From Iodobacter ciconiae (GTDB lineage: Bacteria > Pseudomonadota > Gammaproteobacteria > Burkholderiales > Chitinibacteraceae), in contig NZ_CP034433.1 in assembly GCF_003952345.1 (NCBI RefSeq), forward strand, positions 2,232,001-2,296,000: DNA of 64,000 nt, in the 5' to 3' direction. The position numbers were made by a program, and so were the translations under genes. Of this stretch, positions 56,001-64,000 are shown in pieces (the first letter of the stretch is position 1; every line of letters begins with the position of its first letter). Under the pieces are notes generated by a model, which worked only from the letters and a program-made list of their open reading frames with translations, did not search any database and was not told the origin of the DNA.

Positions 56001-56299
56001 TTTTCACTACTGTTCCAGATGGAGATGCCTGCGTGCCAGATGGTAAAAGTAGGGAATACTTATTACCAATGGAAATCAGCATCAATTGGATATGCTCTAA
56101 TCCCATAATTACTCAGTCCATTACAGTGGGTGAGGATGCTTTTGGTAAAGTACTTGAGGATCCGAAGCATATCCCTACTGCTACTACCAAAGAACATGAC
56201 AGTTTTGATATCACTCCTAAAGGAGAGCCAGAGCAAAAACAACCACTCCTCAGACCATTTAAGGGCCGCCGCTCAGCCTGGACAGAGATTGTGAACTAA
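53063..56299 (+). CDS. pilY1: PilY1/PilC-type pilus tip adhesin, set 2
   Basis: 1078 residues, 85 shorter than set 1, mostly in the N-terminal half. Signal peptide MKIIALSILSISLNGWA followed by the same AQTADKPLSTL. The von Willebrand A MIDAS is IIDDSGSMAW, and the propeller has APANDGMLHAFNASTGVEEW, FVDGAPTIADI and SSGYDNTDNKGY (calcium loop). The end KGRRSAWTEIVN corresponds to KGKRSSWSEILR. A strong terminator follows. Confidence 0.92.
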   Translation: MKIIALSILSISLNGWAAQTADKPLSTLSTADIKPNVMFIIDDSGSMAWSHMPDDVVDWLDSVGYHNAHCNGVYYNPDTSYLPPKNANGTNMPNASFTAAWHNGFSGGSTQTHNLSTNFFPYDNTSSFNNGSSSREPAFYWSFKRTGIPSSEDCAKPLTRPGSDWEKIVIPKDNSAKSIAERQNFANWFSYYRTRILMMKSSVGAAFASIDDRYRVGFSSINNLTRNDYSKLSYLNINNYTTSQKAAWYAMLYGTSPGGGTPLKTALSAIGKIYSGRRPSTSVTDPMQYSCQQNFTILTTDGYWNAGNNAEIGDTDSGSNIPYPMRDDSNSNETLADVAMHYFKNDIRLDLPNNTQGIEEFAGGAKGRQLMRTYTLGLGMDGKLIRSEHEPLSNKRVPWPLVKGDTLTTIDDLWHAAVNGGGQYFSAKDPNTVSAGISKALSDIQSKTASVGSADVSSSFMSPGNNFIYSSAFKNISWTGDVQANTLNLETGTLEKNITWSADTKLGLLGHANRTIYTCKRGACSTLTKFEDTNSDLISEMSAGVNALKTSNGILNDAQLARNTAKALINYLRGDDTNEIKSDAKAANSLYRTRVGHLGAVIHGGVTYVKKPNKAYADAGYDAFVRSNTDRKAMVYAPANDGMLHAFNASTGVEEWAFVPPTVLPRLWQLAERAYANDFKYFVDGAPTIADIKVGSTWKTILIAGLRGGGGEYYALDITNPNSPPTLLWSFSDPRLGNTYGFPVVGKVNGTWKVLLSSGYDNTDNKGYIFSLDAATGTPDRTFTSSCSDNAGLCGLSKIGVLFENRNVDDTILMAYAGDLAGHLWRFNPKDGSGALVAKTGTTPLPQAITTAPMVKATEYKNSSNQIMHYVTFGTGRYLNQTDLSNSDTHTFYGLLVDPSASMMDAAFTALRSSTSLLELEFKKKGNDIELTRNGDSRAIDTPAALLACKEKMRGWRADMFITRERLANDPMPRGEKARFFTTVPDGDACVPDGKSREYLLPMEISINWICSNPIITQSITVGEDAFGKVLEDPKHIPTATTKEHDSFDITPKGEPEQKQPLLRPFKGRRSAWTEIVN

Positions 56300-56312
56300 T
56301 CATTTAAAATTT

Positions 56313-56348
56313 AAAAAGGTGTACATCCGGATGTACACCTCTTTTTAA
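56313..56348 (+). terminator. Terminator of pilus operon set 2
   Basis: Stem aggtgtacatcc / ggatgtacacct, no loop beyond the central pair, followed by ctttttaac. The rest of the gap to 56689 is AT-rich, with no gene seen, and presumably carries the promoter of the next gene. Confidence 0.85.
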
Positions 56349-56689
56349 CTTAAAAACAACACCCTTTTTTATCAAAAAATTAAATGCCTTTCTGCCAAAG
56401 TCCTATTTAAAATAATAAAAAACCCTGACAAACAAAGAAAATTCACCAAGCCTTTAGACACAATTGTATTTTTTACCTTACCCAGCCAATCAAACCATTC
56501 TAAGACGAACCAACAACCCTTTTCAAAAAAATAATTATGCAGTTAAACAAAACAATTAAATTCCATTCTATAAATAAAGTTTGTAAAGAATATTGCTATA
56601 TTGCAATCAATATCGTTTAATCTGCCATATTGATTTAAATATTTTAGTTCCTGGCCCAAACAGCCTCTCAAAAAGTAAAGGAGTATGAA

Positions 56690-58810
56690 GTGAAGCAAAT
56701 CAACTTCAAGAGTAAAACCACAAGAAAAATCGCCGGCGGACTGCTGCTGCTGGCAGCAGTCATGCTGACAGCTTGTAATGGCTCATCTGGTGACAATGCA
56801 GGCAATTCATCAACTAGCACTGGTCAAGGTGGCTCGAATACCAGCGGGCCGGTTGCTCTCTCAGTAGCTCTCTCCCCCAATGCCACTGTTACTCTTGGTG
56901 CACAAACAACCGCTACCGCCACCTTACTTGACTCCACAGGCAAGCCTATTGCCGATGCTTTAGTTACTTTTTCTGCAGATAGTAAGAGTGCTACTTTAAC
57001 GCCATCAAGTGGAAAAGCACTTACCAATGCAAATGGTCAAGCCACGATAACGCTGACAGCAGCATCTATTGATGCGAGTGGTGCGGATACTTTGCAAGTT
57101 GAAGCAGCAGGTACAGCTGGAGGCAAAACATTTACTGCCACAAGTGTTGCTAATTTTTCAATTGGCAATACGAGCATTGCTTTAGGTGCAGTGACACTTG
57201 GGCAGTCTACAATTGACGCCTATGCCACTACATCCGTTAAAGTAAAAGTTCTAATCAATGGTGTAGCAGCAACCACGCCACAAACAGTGAACTTTTCATC
57301 TAATTGTGCAACATCTAAAAAAGCAAAGCTTGACCCAACTGCCATTACAATTAATGGTGAAGCTTCCGCAACCTATACTGATGATGGCTGCACTGGCTCC
57401 GATACCATTACAGTGAGCCTAACTACAGGCAATAATAGTGTGCTAACCCCAATCACAATTAATCCACGTAAAGCCAGCTCATTGAAGTATGTATCAACAA
57501 TCCCTGCAGATGGCGTAATTACTCTGAAAGGCTTTGGCTCTGAAGCAAGAAGAGAAACAGCTCAAGTAGTATTTCAATTGGTTGATTCAAATAACAATGC
57601 AATTCAAGGCGCTGCTATAGATTTATCCCTGGATGTTTTAGTAGGTGGTGTTGCTTTGCAGTCCCCAACCAGTATCACAGATAAAGAAGGCAAAGTGACT
57701 GCTACCGTGATTGCAGGCAATCAACCTACTCCCGTACGAGTCACGGCAATTTCACAAAGTAACAATTTACGAACCCAATCAAATGGTTTATCTATTTCAA
57801 CGGGTTTTCCTGATATGGACAGCGTATCACTTTCTGCTGATCGCTTTAATATCAATGGCTTGAATTACGATGGAGCAACATCTACAGCTACGGTTCGCTT
57901 TGCCGATCACTTCAACAATCCCATTCCTGATGGCACAGCCATTAACTTTATTACTGATGGCGGCCGAATTGGCGACGGCAAAACAACTGGCCAGTGCCAA
58001 AGCGTAAACAGCCAATGTGTAATTACGCTGAACTCACAAAACCCACGCCCAACTCAAGGACGTGTCCATATTGTAGCTTACGCGATTGGCGAAGAAAGTT
58101 TTGTTGATAAAAACAATAATATCATTGCAGATCAGACCGCTGAATTAGTGGATATTAATGGCGTTTCAAGCGATATTGGAGAAGCCTTTATCGATATCAA
58201 TGAAAATGGCAAATTTGATACTGGTGTAGATCAGCTCATTGATTTTAATAGCAATGGTCTATATGACGGTCCTGATGGTTTGTATAATGGGATACTTTGC
58301 AATAGCTCATTCTCCAAATGTGCAACAACAAAGAAAACACTACATGTATTTAATCAACAAACATTCATTTTCGCTAGTGATAGACCACTCGTTAATACTC
58401 TTGATGCTTCATCAAGCGTAATTGCTCCAGCCTTACGCAAGGTTGTATTGCAATGTAACCAAACTCAACAAGAATCACTATGGATTAGAGAATCTAATGC
58501 TGAAAATGCCATGCCAGCTGGAACAGCCATTAACTACAATACTGTAGATGCAGGGAGTATTCAGACTAAATCTACTGTTATTCCAAGCTCCACTCAAAAG
58601 GCGGGGCTTAAAACCGGTGGTATTACCGTATTTAGTCCAGTAATTGCGGCAAAAAAATGTAAAGACATGCAAGAAGATGCTGTAATTAAAGGCTCTTGGG
58701 GAATCAGTGTTGCAGTCCCAGACCATGGGGGGGGCACAGCATTAACCACAGATATTTCCGCAACCCTATGTGTTTATCGTGATAACGGTGCCTCCGCACT
58801 TTGCGATTAA
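56690..58810 (+). CDS. Ig-like (Big_1/invasin-type) repeat lipoprotein
   Basis: 706 residues, GTG start after aaaggag. Lipoprotein signal KIAGGLLLLAAVMLTAC (Cys29), then a Ser/Gly/Asn-rich linker. Two or three Big_1-type domains follow: VTLGAQTTATATLLDSTGKPIADALVTF with NANGQATITLTAASIDASG, and FQLVDSNNNAIQGAAIDLSL with TDKEGKVTATVIAG; a third RFADHFNNPIPDGTAINFIT. The segment DINENGKFDTGVDQLIDFNSNGLYDGPDG has two Asp-rich EF-hand-like calcium loops. Such proteins occur next to PilY1-containing pilus clusters; the likely role is outer-membrane-anchored adhesion or pilus display. It is a separate transcription unit with its own terminator. Confidence 0.82.
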   Translation: MKQINFKSKTTRKIAGGLLLLAAVMLTACNGSSGDNAGNSSTSTGQGGSNTSGPVALSVALSPNATVTLGAQTTATATLLDSTGKPIADALVTFSADSKSATLTPSSGKALTNANGQATITLTAASIDASGADTLQVEAAGTAGGKTFTATSVANFSIGNTSIALGAVTLGQSTIDAYATTSVKVKVLINGVAATTPQTVNFSSNCATSKKAKLDPTAITINGEASATYTDDGCTGSDTITVSLTTGNNSVLTPITINPRKASSLKYVSTIPADGVITLKGFGSEARRETAQVVFQLVDSNNNAIQGAAIDLSLDVLVGGVALQSPTSITDKEGKVTATVIAGNQPTPVRVTAISQSNNLRTQSNGLSISTGFPDMDSVSLSADRFNINGLNYDGATSTATVRFADHFNNPIPDGTAINFITDGGRIGDGKTTGQCQSVNSQCVITLNSQNPRPTQGRVHIVAYAIGEESFVDKNNNIIADQTAELVDINGVSSDIGEAFIDINENGKFDTGVDQLIDFNSNGLYDGPDGLYNGILCNSSFSKCATTKKTLHVFNQQTFIFASDRPLVNTLDASSSVIAPALRKVVLQCNQTQQESLWIRESNAENAMPAGTAINYNTVDAGSIQTKSTVIPSSTQKAGLKTGGITVFSPVIAAKKCKDMQEDAVIKGSWGISVAVPDHGGGTALTTDISATLCVYRDNGASALCD

Positions 58811-58824
58811 CACTCAAATAACAA

Positions 58825-58855
58825 AACAGCCGCTTCATCAAGCGGCTGTTTTTTT
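58825..58855 (+). terminator. Bidirectional terminator between the Ig-like gene and the ATL gene
   Basis: Stem aacagccgctt / aagcggctgtt with a catc loop and T7. The complement of the preceding aaaa also allows use from the minus strand. Confidence 0.85.
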
Positions 58856-59160
58856 CATGCCCCATCCCACAAATAAACCTTCAAATCAATCTTTCCGCCC
58901 TCTCCAAACTCCACTCCCTCGCACTGCAATAAAAACCGTTGCTCATCATCATTGCCATCCAATCCCCGGGGGCTGACTTTGCCCTGGCCGTTGATAACGC
59001 GCTGCCAGGGGACGGGGCTTTCTTTATCATGCAGGCAGCGGCCAACGAAGCGGGAGTGATTGGAGTAACCAGCCAGCCTGGCAATCTGACCATAGGTGGC
59101 AACTTTGCCACAAGGAATACGAGCAACGACACGGCGGATGGCTATAGCAATGGCGCTCAT
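58855..59160 (-). CDS. Alkyltransferase-like protein (ATL, YbaZ type)
   Basis: ATL proteins bind O6-alkylguanine and flag it for nucleotide excision repair but cannot remove the alkyl group. The 101-residue protein resembles the DNA-binding half of MGMT (IPCGKVATYGQIARLAG), and where MGMT has the alkyl-accepting PCHRV it reads PWQRVIN, the Trp form that defines ATLs. Start: Met at 59160 with ggaagagaaa upstream is preferred; Met at 59175 is possible. The longer open frame to 59256 runs into the family A repeat. Confidence 0.88.
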   Translation of the reverse strand: MSAIAIAIRRVVARIPCGKVATYGQIARLAGYSNHSRFVGRCLHDKESPVPWQRVINGQGKVSPRGLDGNDDEQRFLLQCEGVEFGEGGKIDLKVYLWDGA

Positions 59161-59194
59161 AACTTTCTCTTCCATAAAACGCGGCGTGCAGCCA

Positions 59195-59314
59195 CAAAAC
59201 CCAAATCTTGAACCACGGATAGCACAGAGAACACGGAGTTTCACGGGGAAAACCAAAAACTAGTTTTCCCTCATTTTTCTCTGTGTCCTCTGTTTCTACA
59301 GATCTTAAGTTTTA
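59195..59314. repeat. Family A interspersed repeat, copy 5 with inverted arm
   Basis: Left arm aaaacccaaatcttgaacc and cacagagaacacgga, central tttcacggggaaaac, right arm tttttctctgtgtcctctg and gatcttaagtttt. The same hairpin form as copy 2. It lies between the ATL gene and ilvD. Confidence 0.75.
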
Positions 59315-59321
59315 ACCCAGC

Positions 59322-61181
59322 TTAACCCTTACGCTCTACCTGACTTACATCACGCACGGCTCCAGTGTGGGCGGAAGTGGTCATGGCGGCGTAAGCTCTG
59401 AGCGCCGGTGAGATATAACGCTGACGCGCTACTGGTTTCCACGCATTTTTGCCACGCACTTCCATTTCTGCCCGGCGGTTTTCCAGCGTTGCATCATCGA
59501 CGCTAAGACGGATGCTGCGCTGTGGGATGTCGATCTCGATGGTGTCGCCCTCACACACGAGGCCAATCAAGCCACCATCGGCCGCTTCCGGGCTGACGTG
59601 ACCAATGGATAAGCCGGACGTGCCGCCAGAAAAGCGCCCGTCGGTGAGCAGCGCACACGCTTTGCCCAGGCCTTTGGATTTTAAATAGCTGGTTGGGTAA
59701 AGCATTTCCTGCATGCCGGGGCCGCCTTTCGGGCCTTCATAGCGAATCACCACAATATCACCCGCCACAATCTGGTCGGCCAGAATACTGGCTACCGCAT
59801 CGTCTTGCGATTCAAACACACGGGCGCGGCCGGTGAATTTAAGGATAGAATCATCCACACCAGCGGTTTTAACAATACAGCCCAGCGGAGCGATATTGCC
59901 CGACAGCACGGCAAGACCGCCATCCTGGCTGTAAGCATGCTCTTTATTGCGGATACAACCGTTTTCCCGGTCCAGATCCAGCTCTGGCCAGCGCATCGAT
60001 TGGCTAAACGCGATGGTGGTCGCCACCCCGCCCGGTGCCGCGCTATAAAAGCGATGCGCTTCGCTGTCTTTATCGTTGACGCTAACATCCCACTTTGCCA
60101 GTGCTTCACCCATGGTTGCTGCATGCACAGTTTTTGCATCGCTGTGAATCAGACCAGCGCGGTTTAGCTCGGCTAACAGCGCCATCACGCCGCCAGCACG
60201 GTGCACGTCTTCCATATGATATTTTTGCGTTGCAGGTGCAACTTTCGCAAGGCAGGGCACACCACGGGAAACACGGTCGATATCCTGCATGGTGAAATCG
60301 ACTTCCGCCTCAAACGCCGCAGCCAGCAGATGCAAAACGGTATTGGTCGAGCCGCCCATGGCCACATCCAGGCTCATAGCGTTTTCAAAAGCGGCCTTGG
60401 TGGCAATGCTGCGCGGCAAGACCGAATCATCATCCCGCTCGTAATAACGCTTGGCTAAATCAACAATAGTGCGGCCCGCTTGCAAAAATAAGGCTTTGCG
60501 ATCAGCGTGCGTGGCCAGCATCGAGCCATTGCCAGGCAGAGACAAACCCAGCGCTTCAGTTAAGCAATTCATCGAATTCGCGGTAAACATGCCCGAACAA
60601 GAGCCACAGGTTGGGCAGGCAGAGCGCTCTACAGCAGCGACTTCTTCATCGCTCACGCGGCTGTCGGCGGCTTCCACCATGGCATCCACCAGATCCAGCT
60701 TACGCACGCCGCCCTGCCAATCTACCTTGCCTGCTTCCATCGGCCCGCCGGAAACAAAAATCACCGGAATATTCAACCGCAGCGCAGCCATCAACATGCC
60801 TGGGGTGATTTTGTCGCAATTGGAGATGCACACAATCGCATCGGCGCAATGGGCGTTCACCATATATTCAACCGAATCGGCGATCAGATCACGGCTGGGC
60901 AGGCTGTAGAGCATGCCAGAGTGGCCCATGGCAATGCCGTCATCCACGGCAATGGTATTAAATTCTTTGGCGATACCGCCCGCTTTTTCGATTTCTCTGG
61001 CCACCAGCTGGCCTAAGTTATGCAAATGCACATGGCCCGGCACAAACTGGGTAAAGGAATTGGCAATAGCAATGATGGGCTTATCAAAATCACCATCTTT
61101 CATGCCAGTAGCACGCCACAGGGCGCGGGCGCCGGCCATATTGCGGCCATGTGTGGTAGTTCGGGAGCGGTAAACAGGCAT
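59322..61181 (-). CDS. ilvD: Dihydroxy-acid dehydratase IlvD
   Basis: Dehydrates dihydroxyacids to 2-oxo acids in valine, leucine and isoleucine synthesis, with an iron-sulfur cluster. 619 residues, close to the enteric enzyme. Cluster and active-site parts: [12 protein letters not shown] (Cys about 122), [19 protein letters not shown] (Cys about 195), and the C-terminal [24 protein letters not shown]-terminal [27 protein letters not shown] is the standard start. Monocistronic; no leader peptide with Ile/Val/Leu codons is visible within the 249 bp upstream. Confidence 0.96.
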   Translation of the reverse strand: MPVYRSRTTTHGRNMAGARALWRATGMKDGDFDKPIIAIANSFTQFVPGHVHLHNLGQLVAREIEKAGGIAKEFNTIAVDDGIAMGHSGMLYSLPSRDLIADSVEYMVNAHCADAIVCISNCDKITPGMLMAALRLNIPVIFVSGGPMEAGKVDWQGGVRKLDLVDAMVEAADSRVSDEEVAAVERSACPTCGSCSGMFTANSMNCLTEALGLSLPGNGSMLATHADRKALFLQAGRTIVDLAKRYYERDDDSVLPRSIATKAAFENAMSLDVAMGGSTNTVLHLLAAAFEAEVDFTMQDIDRVSRGVPCLAKVAPATQKYHMEDVHRAGGVMALLAELNRAGLIHSDAKTVHAATMGEALAKWDVSVNDKDSEAHRFYSAAPGGVATTIAFSQSMRWPELDLDRENGCIRNKEHAYSQDGGLAVLSGNIAPLGCIVKTAGVDDSILKFTGRARVFESQDDAVASILADQIVAGDIVVIRYEGPKGGPGMQEMLYPTSYLKSKGLGKACALLTDGRFSGGTSGLSIGHVSPEAADGGLIGLVCEGDTIEIDIPQRSIRLSVDDATLENRRAEMEVRGKNAWKPVARQRYISPALRAYAAMTTSAHTGAVRDVSQVERKG

Positions 61182-61395
61182 TCTTTAATATCCTTGCAGC
61201 GAAGTAATCAATCAGGAAAAAAACTTCAAATATCTGAATAGCCGCTTCTATGGTTTGGCACATCAAAGCTTGGGTAAAAGTGGGACGGCAGTCATAAAAA
61301 CGGCTGATCGACTCTGCGTAGTTAAAAGTGATTTTGTCACTCCAACATACAGGGCTGGCAAGCCTAAAGGAAATATTCAGACTAAGTGCTTAGGG

Positions 61396-61401
61396 TATAA
61401 T
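61396..61401 (+). promoter_or_regulatory. Putative lgt promoter -10 box
   Basis: A perfect TATAAT about 30 bp before the lgt start; a -35 is not clear. Confidence 0.45.
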
Positions 61402-61430
61402 CGGCCCATTTTACCCCTAGGCTGGTTTGC

Positions 61431-62222
61431 ATGCTAATTCATCCGCAATTTAATCCCATAGCCATCCAACTTGGCCCTGTGGGTATCCACTGGTACGGGC
61501 TGATGTATCTCATCGGCTTTATGCTGTTTTTGTTTTTAGGCCGGATGCGCGCCAAAAAATCCAATAGCTGGAAACCTGAAGAGCTGGACGATCTGCTATT
61601 TTATGGCGTGCTGGGGGTCATTCTGGGTGGGCGGCTGGGCTATGTGCTGTTTTATAAACCTGACTTTTACTTCTCGCACCCGCTGGATATCCTCAAAGTA
61701 TGGGAAGGCGGCATGGCGTTTCATGGCGGATTCCTGGGTGTATTAATCGCCATGTGGGCCTTTGGCCGCAAAACTGGCCGCAGCTTTTTTCAAGTCACTG
61801 ATTTTATCGCCCCGCTGGTGCCGCTGGGCTTAGCTGCTGGCCGCCTGGGTAACTTTATTAATGGCGAGCTGTGGGGCCGTGTAACATCCGCAGACATGCC
61901 ATTTGCGATGATTTTCCCGCAGGCACACGACGGCCTGCCACGCCACCCTTCACAGCTTTATCAGTTTGCCCTGGAAGGGATTAGCCTGTTTATTATTCTG
62001 TGGCTTTATTCTGCAAAACCACGCCGCACAGGGCAGGTTTCTGCACTCTTCCTATTAGGCTATGGCATGTTTCGCTTTATTGCCGAATTTGCCCGCGAAC
62101 CTGATGATTTCCTTGGCTACTTAGCCATGCATCTTTCGATGGGGCAATTACTCAGCCTGCCAATGATCCTGATCGGCGCACACTTATTCTGGTGGAGCAG
62201 CAAAAAGCCACGTCATACCTAA
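61431..62222 (+). CDS. lgt: Prolipoprotein diacylglyceryl transferase Lgt
   Basis: The inner membrane enzyme that adds diacylglycerol to the lipobox Cys of prolipoproteins, so the GH3 and Ig-like lipoproteins of this window depend on it. 263 residues with about seven membrane helices. Motifs: [14 protein letters not shown] (N-terminus), [23 protein letters not shown] (His-Gly-Gly), [18 protein letters not shown] (the most conserved family motif) and [11 protein letters not shown] near the C-terminus. ATG at 61431. Confidence 0.96.
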   Translation: MLIHPQFNPIAIQLGPVGIHWYGLMYLIGFMLFLFLGRMRAKKSNSWKPEELDDLLFYGVLGVILGGRLGYVLFYKPDFYFSHPLDILKVWEGGMAFHGGFLGVLIAMWAFGRKTGRSFFQVTDFIAPLVPLGLAAGRLGNFINGELWGRVTSADMPFAMIFPQAHDGLPRHPSQLYQFALEGISLFIILWLYSAKPRRTGQVSALFLLGYGMFRFIAEFAREPDDFLGYLAMHLSMGQLLSLPMILIGAHLFWWSSKKPRHT

Positions 62223-62283
62223 GCTTTCGCAGAGCGGGTAAAACACGCCCTGCAAAGCGCTTATCAAATACTAGAGAAACGCT

Positions 62284-63132
62284 ATGAAACTACGCTCCAT
62301 CGCCCTTGTAGCCTCCTTGCTTGTTACTGGATTTTGCCAGGCAGAGGAAGTATTAAGAGTTTCGGCTATTCCGGATGAATCGCCAACCGAGCTACAACGC
62401 AAGTTTTCCCCGCTGGGCAAATATCTGGAAGCCGAGCTTGGTATAAAAGTACAGTTTGTGCCGGTAACCGATTACGCCGCAGTGGTAGAAGCACTGGCTG
62501 GCAAGCGCATTGATTTGGCCTGGCTGGGGGGATTTACCTTTGTGCAAGCCAATAAACGCGGCAAAGTAACACCACTGGTTCAACGCGAAGAAGATGCTCA
62601 TTTCACCAGTAAATTTATTACTGCCAATAGCAGCATCAACAGCCTGAATGATTTACGCGGCAAAGCCTTTGCCTTTGCCTTTGGCTCTGCCTCCAGCACC
62701 TCCGGCCATTTAATGCCACGTTATTTTATTGAAAGCAAGGGCATTGATCCGGATAAAGATTTTAAAGGCCTGCCTGCTTATTCCGGCACCCACGATGCCA
62801 CCGTGGCCTGGGTTGCCTCTGGCAAGGTAGACGCAGGTGCTTTGAATGCTTCGGTTTGGGATAAATTGGTCGAGCAAAAGAAAGTAGACCCAAGCAAAGT
62901 GCGCGTTTTCTACACTACGCCCCCCTTCTTTGATTACAACTGGACCATCCGTGCTGACCTGGATGCAAGCGTTGCCGCCAGGCTGAAAGCCGCTTTCTTA
63001 AAGCTGGATGCTAAAAATCCGGCGCACAAAGAAGTACTCGATCTGCAACGCGCCAGCCGCTTTATTCCAACCTCTGCCGAGAATTACAAAGCAATTGAAG
63101 CATCGGCTAAGAAAGTGGATTTGATTAAATAG
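62284..63132 (+). CDS. PhnD/SsuA-type periplasmic binding protein of an ABC transporter
   Basis: 282 residues with a cleavable signal peptide (MKLRSIALVASLLVTGFCQA|EE). The PhnD-like fold marks are LRVSAIPDESPTELQRKF, VQFVPVTDYAAVVEALAGKRIDLAWLGGFTF, and the second lobe SGHLMPRYFIES. Similar proteins bind phosphonates, phosphite, or have been named putative selenate-binding proteins. No permease or ATPase gene follows before the IS110 element, so the rest of the transporter is missing from the window, perhaps separated by the insertion. 62 bp after lgt, so a shared message is possible. Confidence 0.82.
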   Translation: MKLRSIALVASLLVTGFCQAEEVLRVSAIPDESPTELQRKFSPLGKYLEAELGIKVQFVPVTDYAAVVEALAGKRIDLAWLGGFTFVQANKRGKVTPLVQREEDAHFTSKFITANSSINSLNDLRGKAFAFAFGSASSTSGHLMPRYFIESKGIDPDKDFKGLPAYSGTHDATVAWVASGKVDAGALNASVWDKLVEQKKVDPSKVRVFYTTPPFFDYNWTIRADLDASVAARLKAAFLKLDAKNPAHKEVLDLQRASRFIPTSAENYKAIEASAKKVDLIK

Positions 63133-63139
63133 TTCATTT

Positions 63140-63202
63140 GTAGGGTGGGCAAAACGATTCACCTTGCCCACGCGTGGGCACAAAAACGTGCCCACCCTTG
63201 TA
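63140..63202. repeat. REP-like palindromic repeat
   Basis: Outer arms gtagggtgggca and tgcccacccttgta, inner palindrome ttgcccacgcgtgggcacaa. Palindromic extragenic repeats of this kind are common in betaproteobacteria. It immediately precedes the IS110 element, and REP sites are frequent IS110-family targets. Confidence 0.75.
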
Positions 63203-63212
63203 TCTTGTTCCC

Positions 63213-63405
63213 TGTGGTGGTTAGCTACTACCACACGAGGCAAAGTGAGTTTGGGCCCAACCTTAAGGCATTGACCTTCTCTTGTAGATCAAACCCTTCG
63301 CCTCTCTTCTTTCGCCAAATCAGACACTGAACGGTAGCCAAGGGCGCTGACCCTGTATGCACAAGGCAAGTGGGCGAATTAGGCTTTTTTACAGGAAGAG
63401 TTCTC
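63213..63405 (+). ncRNA. Candidate bridge RNA region of the IS110 element
   Basis: Predicted only from family knowledge: a structured noncoding RNA in IS110 elements that base-pairs with target and donor DNA. The region has a 9-bp hairpin (63213-63235), ttgggcccaa near 63251, and short ccaaggg/gaccctg-type pairings near 63340-63355. I have not derived the two target loops. Confidence 0.3.
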
Positions 63406-64000
63406 ATGTTTTATCTTGGTATGGATGTGGCTAAAGCTAAACTCGATTGTTATTTGCTAACCCAGCTTGACCCGCTCAAAGGCAAAGCCAAAGTCGTTAC
63501 CAATACCGCCAAAGGTCTCGCCGATTTACTGGCCTGGCTGACTAAAAATCACATCCCTCATGATCAGTTGCACGTCACCATGGAAGCCACTGGCGTGTAT
63601 CACGAATTAGCCGCTACGCTGCTACATGATGCTGGCGTGTGCGTCTCGATTGCCAATCCCGCACAGGTCAAACATTTTGGCCAAGGCCTCGCTGTTCGCA
63701 CCAAAACCGATGGCGTTGATAGCCAAGTGCTGGCACGTTACTGCGCCATGATTAACCCTGCCGCGTGGCTGCCTCCGCCGCCCGAAGCCCGCATTTTGAA
63801 AGGGTTTCTTGCCCGCCGCGAAGCGATTCTGCAAGACTTGCTGCGCGAACAAAATCGCCAAGAAAAAGCACAGTCGACTGTTACACCAGAGCTGATTCAT
63901 CAGTCGATTAACGACAGCATCGCCTTTCTAAACGCGCAACTCAAAAAGCTGCAAAGCCAAATCGACGATCACATCGACCGCCATCCAGGACTGAAAAATG
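63406..64000 (+). CDS. IS110-family transposase, N-terminal part (truncated by window edge)
   Basis: 198 visible residues of the DEDD (RuvC-like) catalytic domain: first Asp in FYLGMDVAKAKLDCYLL (residues 2-18), Glu in HVTMEATGVYHELA (about 60), and the paired Asp in AVRTKTDGVDSQVLARYCA (about 107-111). The downstream helix (ILKGFLARREAILQDLLREQNRQEKA) is typical. The transposase_20 serine domain lies outside the window. ATG 63406 follows aggaaga. Intact as far as can be seen. Confidence 0.9.
   Translation, partial: MFYLGMDVAKAKLDCYLLTQLDPLKGKAKVVTNTAKGLADLLAWLTKNHIPHDQLHVTMEATGVYHELAATLLHDAGVCVSIANPAQVKHFGQGLAVRTKTDGVDSQVLARYCAMINPAAWLPPPPEARILKGFLARREAILQDLLREQNRQEKAQSTVTPELIHQSINDSIAFLNAQLKKLQSQIDDHIDRHPGLKN

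Larger units (their letters stand above)
63203..64000 (+). mobile_element. IS110-family insertion sequence, left part (cut by the window end)
   Basis: The left border is uncertain; it lies between the REP-like repeat and the transposase start. The 203 bp of noncoding left end is longer than needed for a promoter and contains a 9-bp hairpin tgtggtggttagctactacc aca-type (63213-63235, loop tagct). IS110-family elements encode a structured bridge RNA in a noncoding end. The right end is outside the window. Confidence 0.7.

Overview
The window looks like chromosomal DNA of a betaproteobacterium, most likely of the order Neisseriales (Chromobacteriaceae-like; a genus guess would be Iodobacter, but that is inference). 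The basis is the gene set (RsmJ, MtfA, PrmB, YgfZ, a separate recD, duplicated type IV minor-pilin genes) and the rRNA operon architecture. Most of it is ordinary moderate-GC core genome, interrupted by a few accessory patches.

Layout. 1-3.7 kb: the N-terminal part of a Pls/PosA-type nonribosomal peptide synthetase (cut by the window edge), a maltose-acetyltransferase-like enzyme, an AlkD-like repair protein and a DUF559 endonuclease-like protein. 3.8-10.4 kb: recB, a DnaQ-type exonuclease and recD, separated by interspersed repeats and without recC. 10.8-19.9 kb: a YafJ-like amidotransferase, fabI, ygfZ, an AsmA-like protein, three identical tandem tRNA-Asn genes, rsmJ-mtfA, a sialidase-like lipoprotein or exported protein with a small membrane protein, and prmB. 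20.1-23.7 kb: a RhlE-type RNA helicase, a decayed IS3-family element and a Sir2 deacylase. 23.9-29.6 kb: a complete rrn operon on the minus strand (16S-23S-5S, no spacer tRNA), whose 23S gene carries an intervening sequence encoding a four-helix-bundle protein. 29.7-34.6 kb: ycaO and a GH3 glycosidase lipoprotein. 34.7-37.6 kb: an IS3 remnant and an AT-rich patch ending at dusA, with an integrase remnant, a broken LysM/M15 peptidase gene and a small exported protein. 37.6-41.8 kb: dusA-retropepsin-rdgB-small gene operon and hemW. 42.3-56.3 kb: two consecutive copies of a pilE-fimT-pilV-pilW-pilX-pilY1 operon, followed at 56.7-58.8 kb by an Ig-like-domain lipoprotein. 58.9-64 kb: an alkyltransferase-like protein, ilvD, lgt, a PhnD-like binding protein and the start of an IS110-family transposase.

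Working together: the two pil clusters supply minor pilins and PilY1 tip proteins for priming type IV pili; having two diverged complete sets suggests alternative pilus tips. RecB, RecD and the DEDD exonuclease serve DNA end processing, with AlkD-like and ATL proteins covering alkylation damage. dusA, rsmJ, prmB, ycaO, ygfZ and the helicase are all RNA or ribosome maturation functions. The most unusual parts are the duplicated pilus-tip operon, the protein-coding 23S insertion, the dusA-adjacent island with a likely broken peptidoglycan-hydrolase effector and its partner, and the IS110 element with a structured left end.
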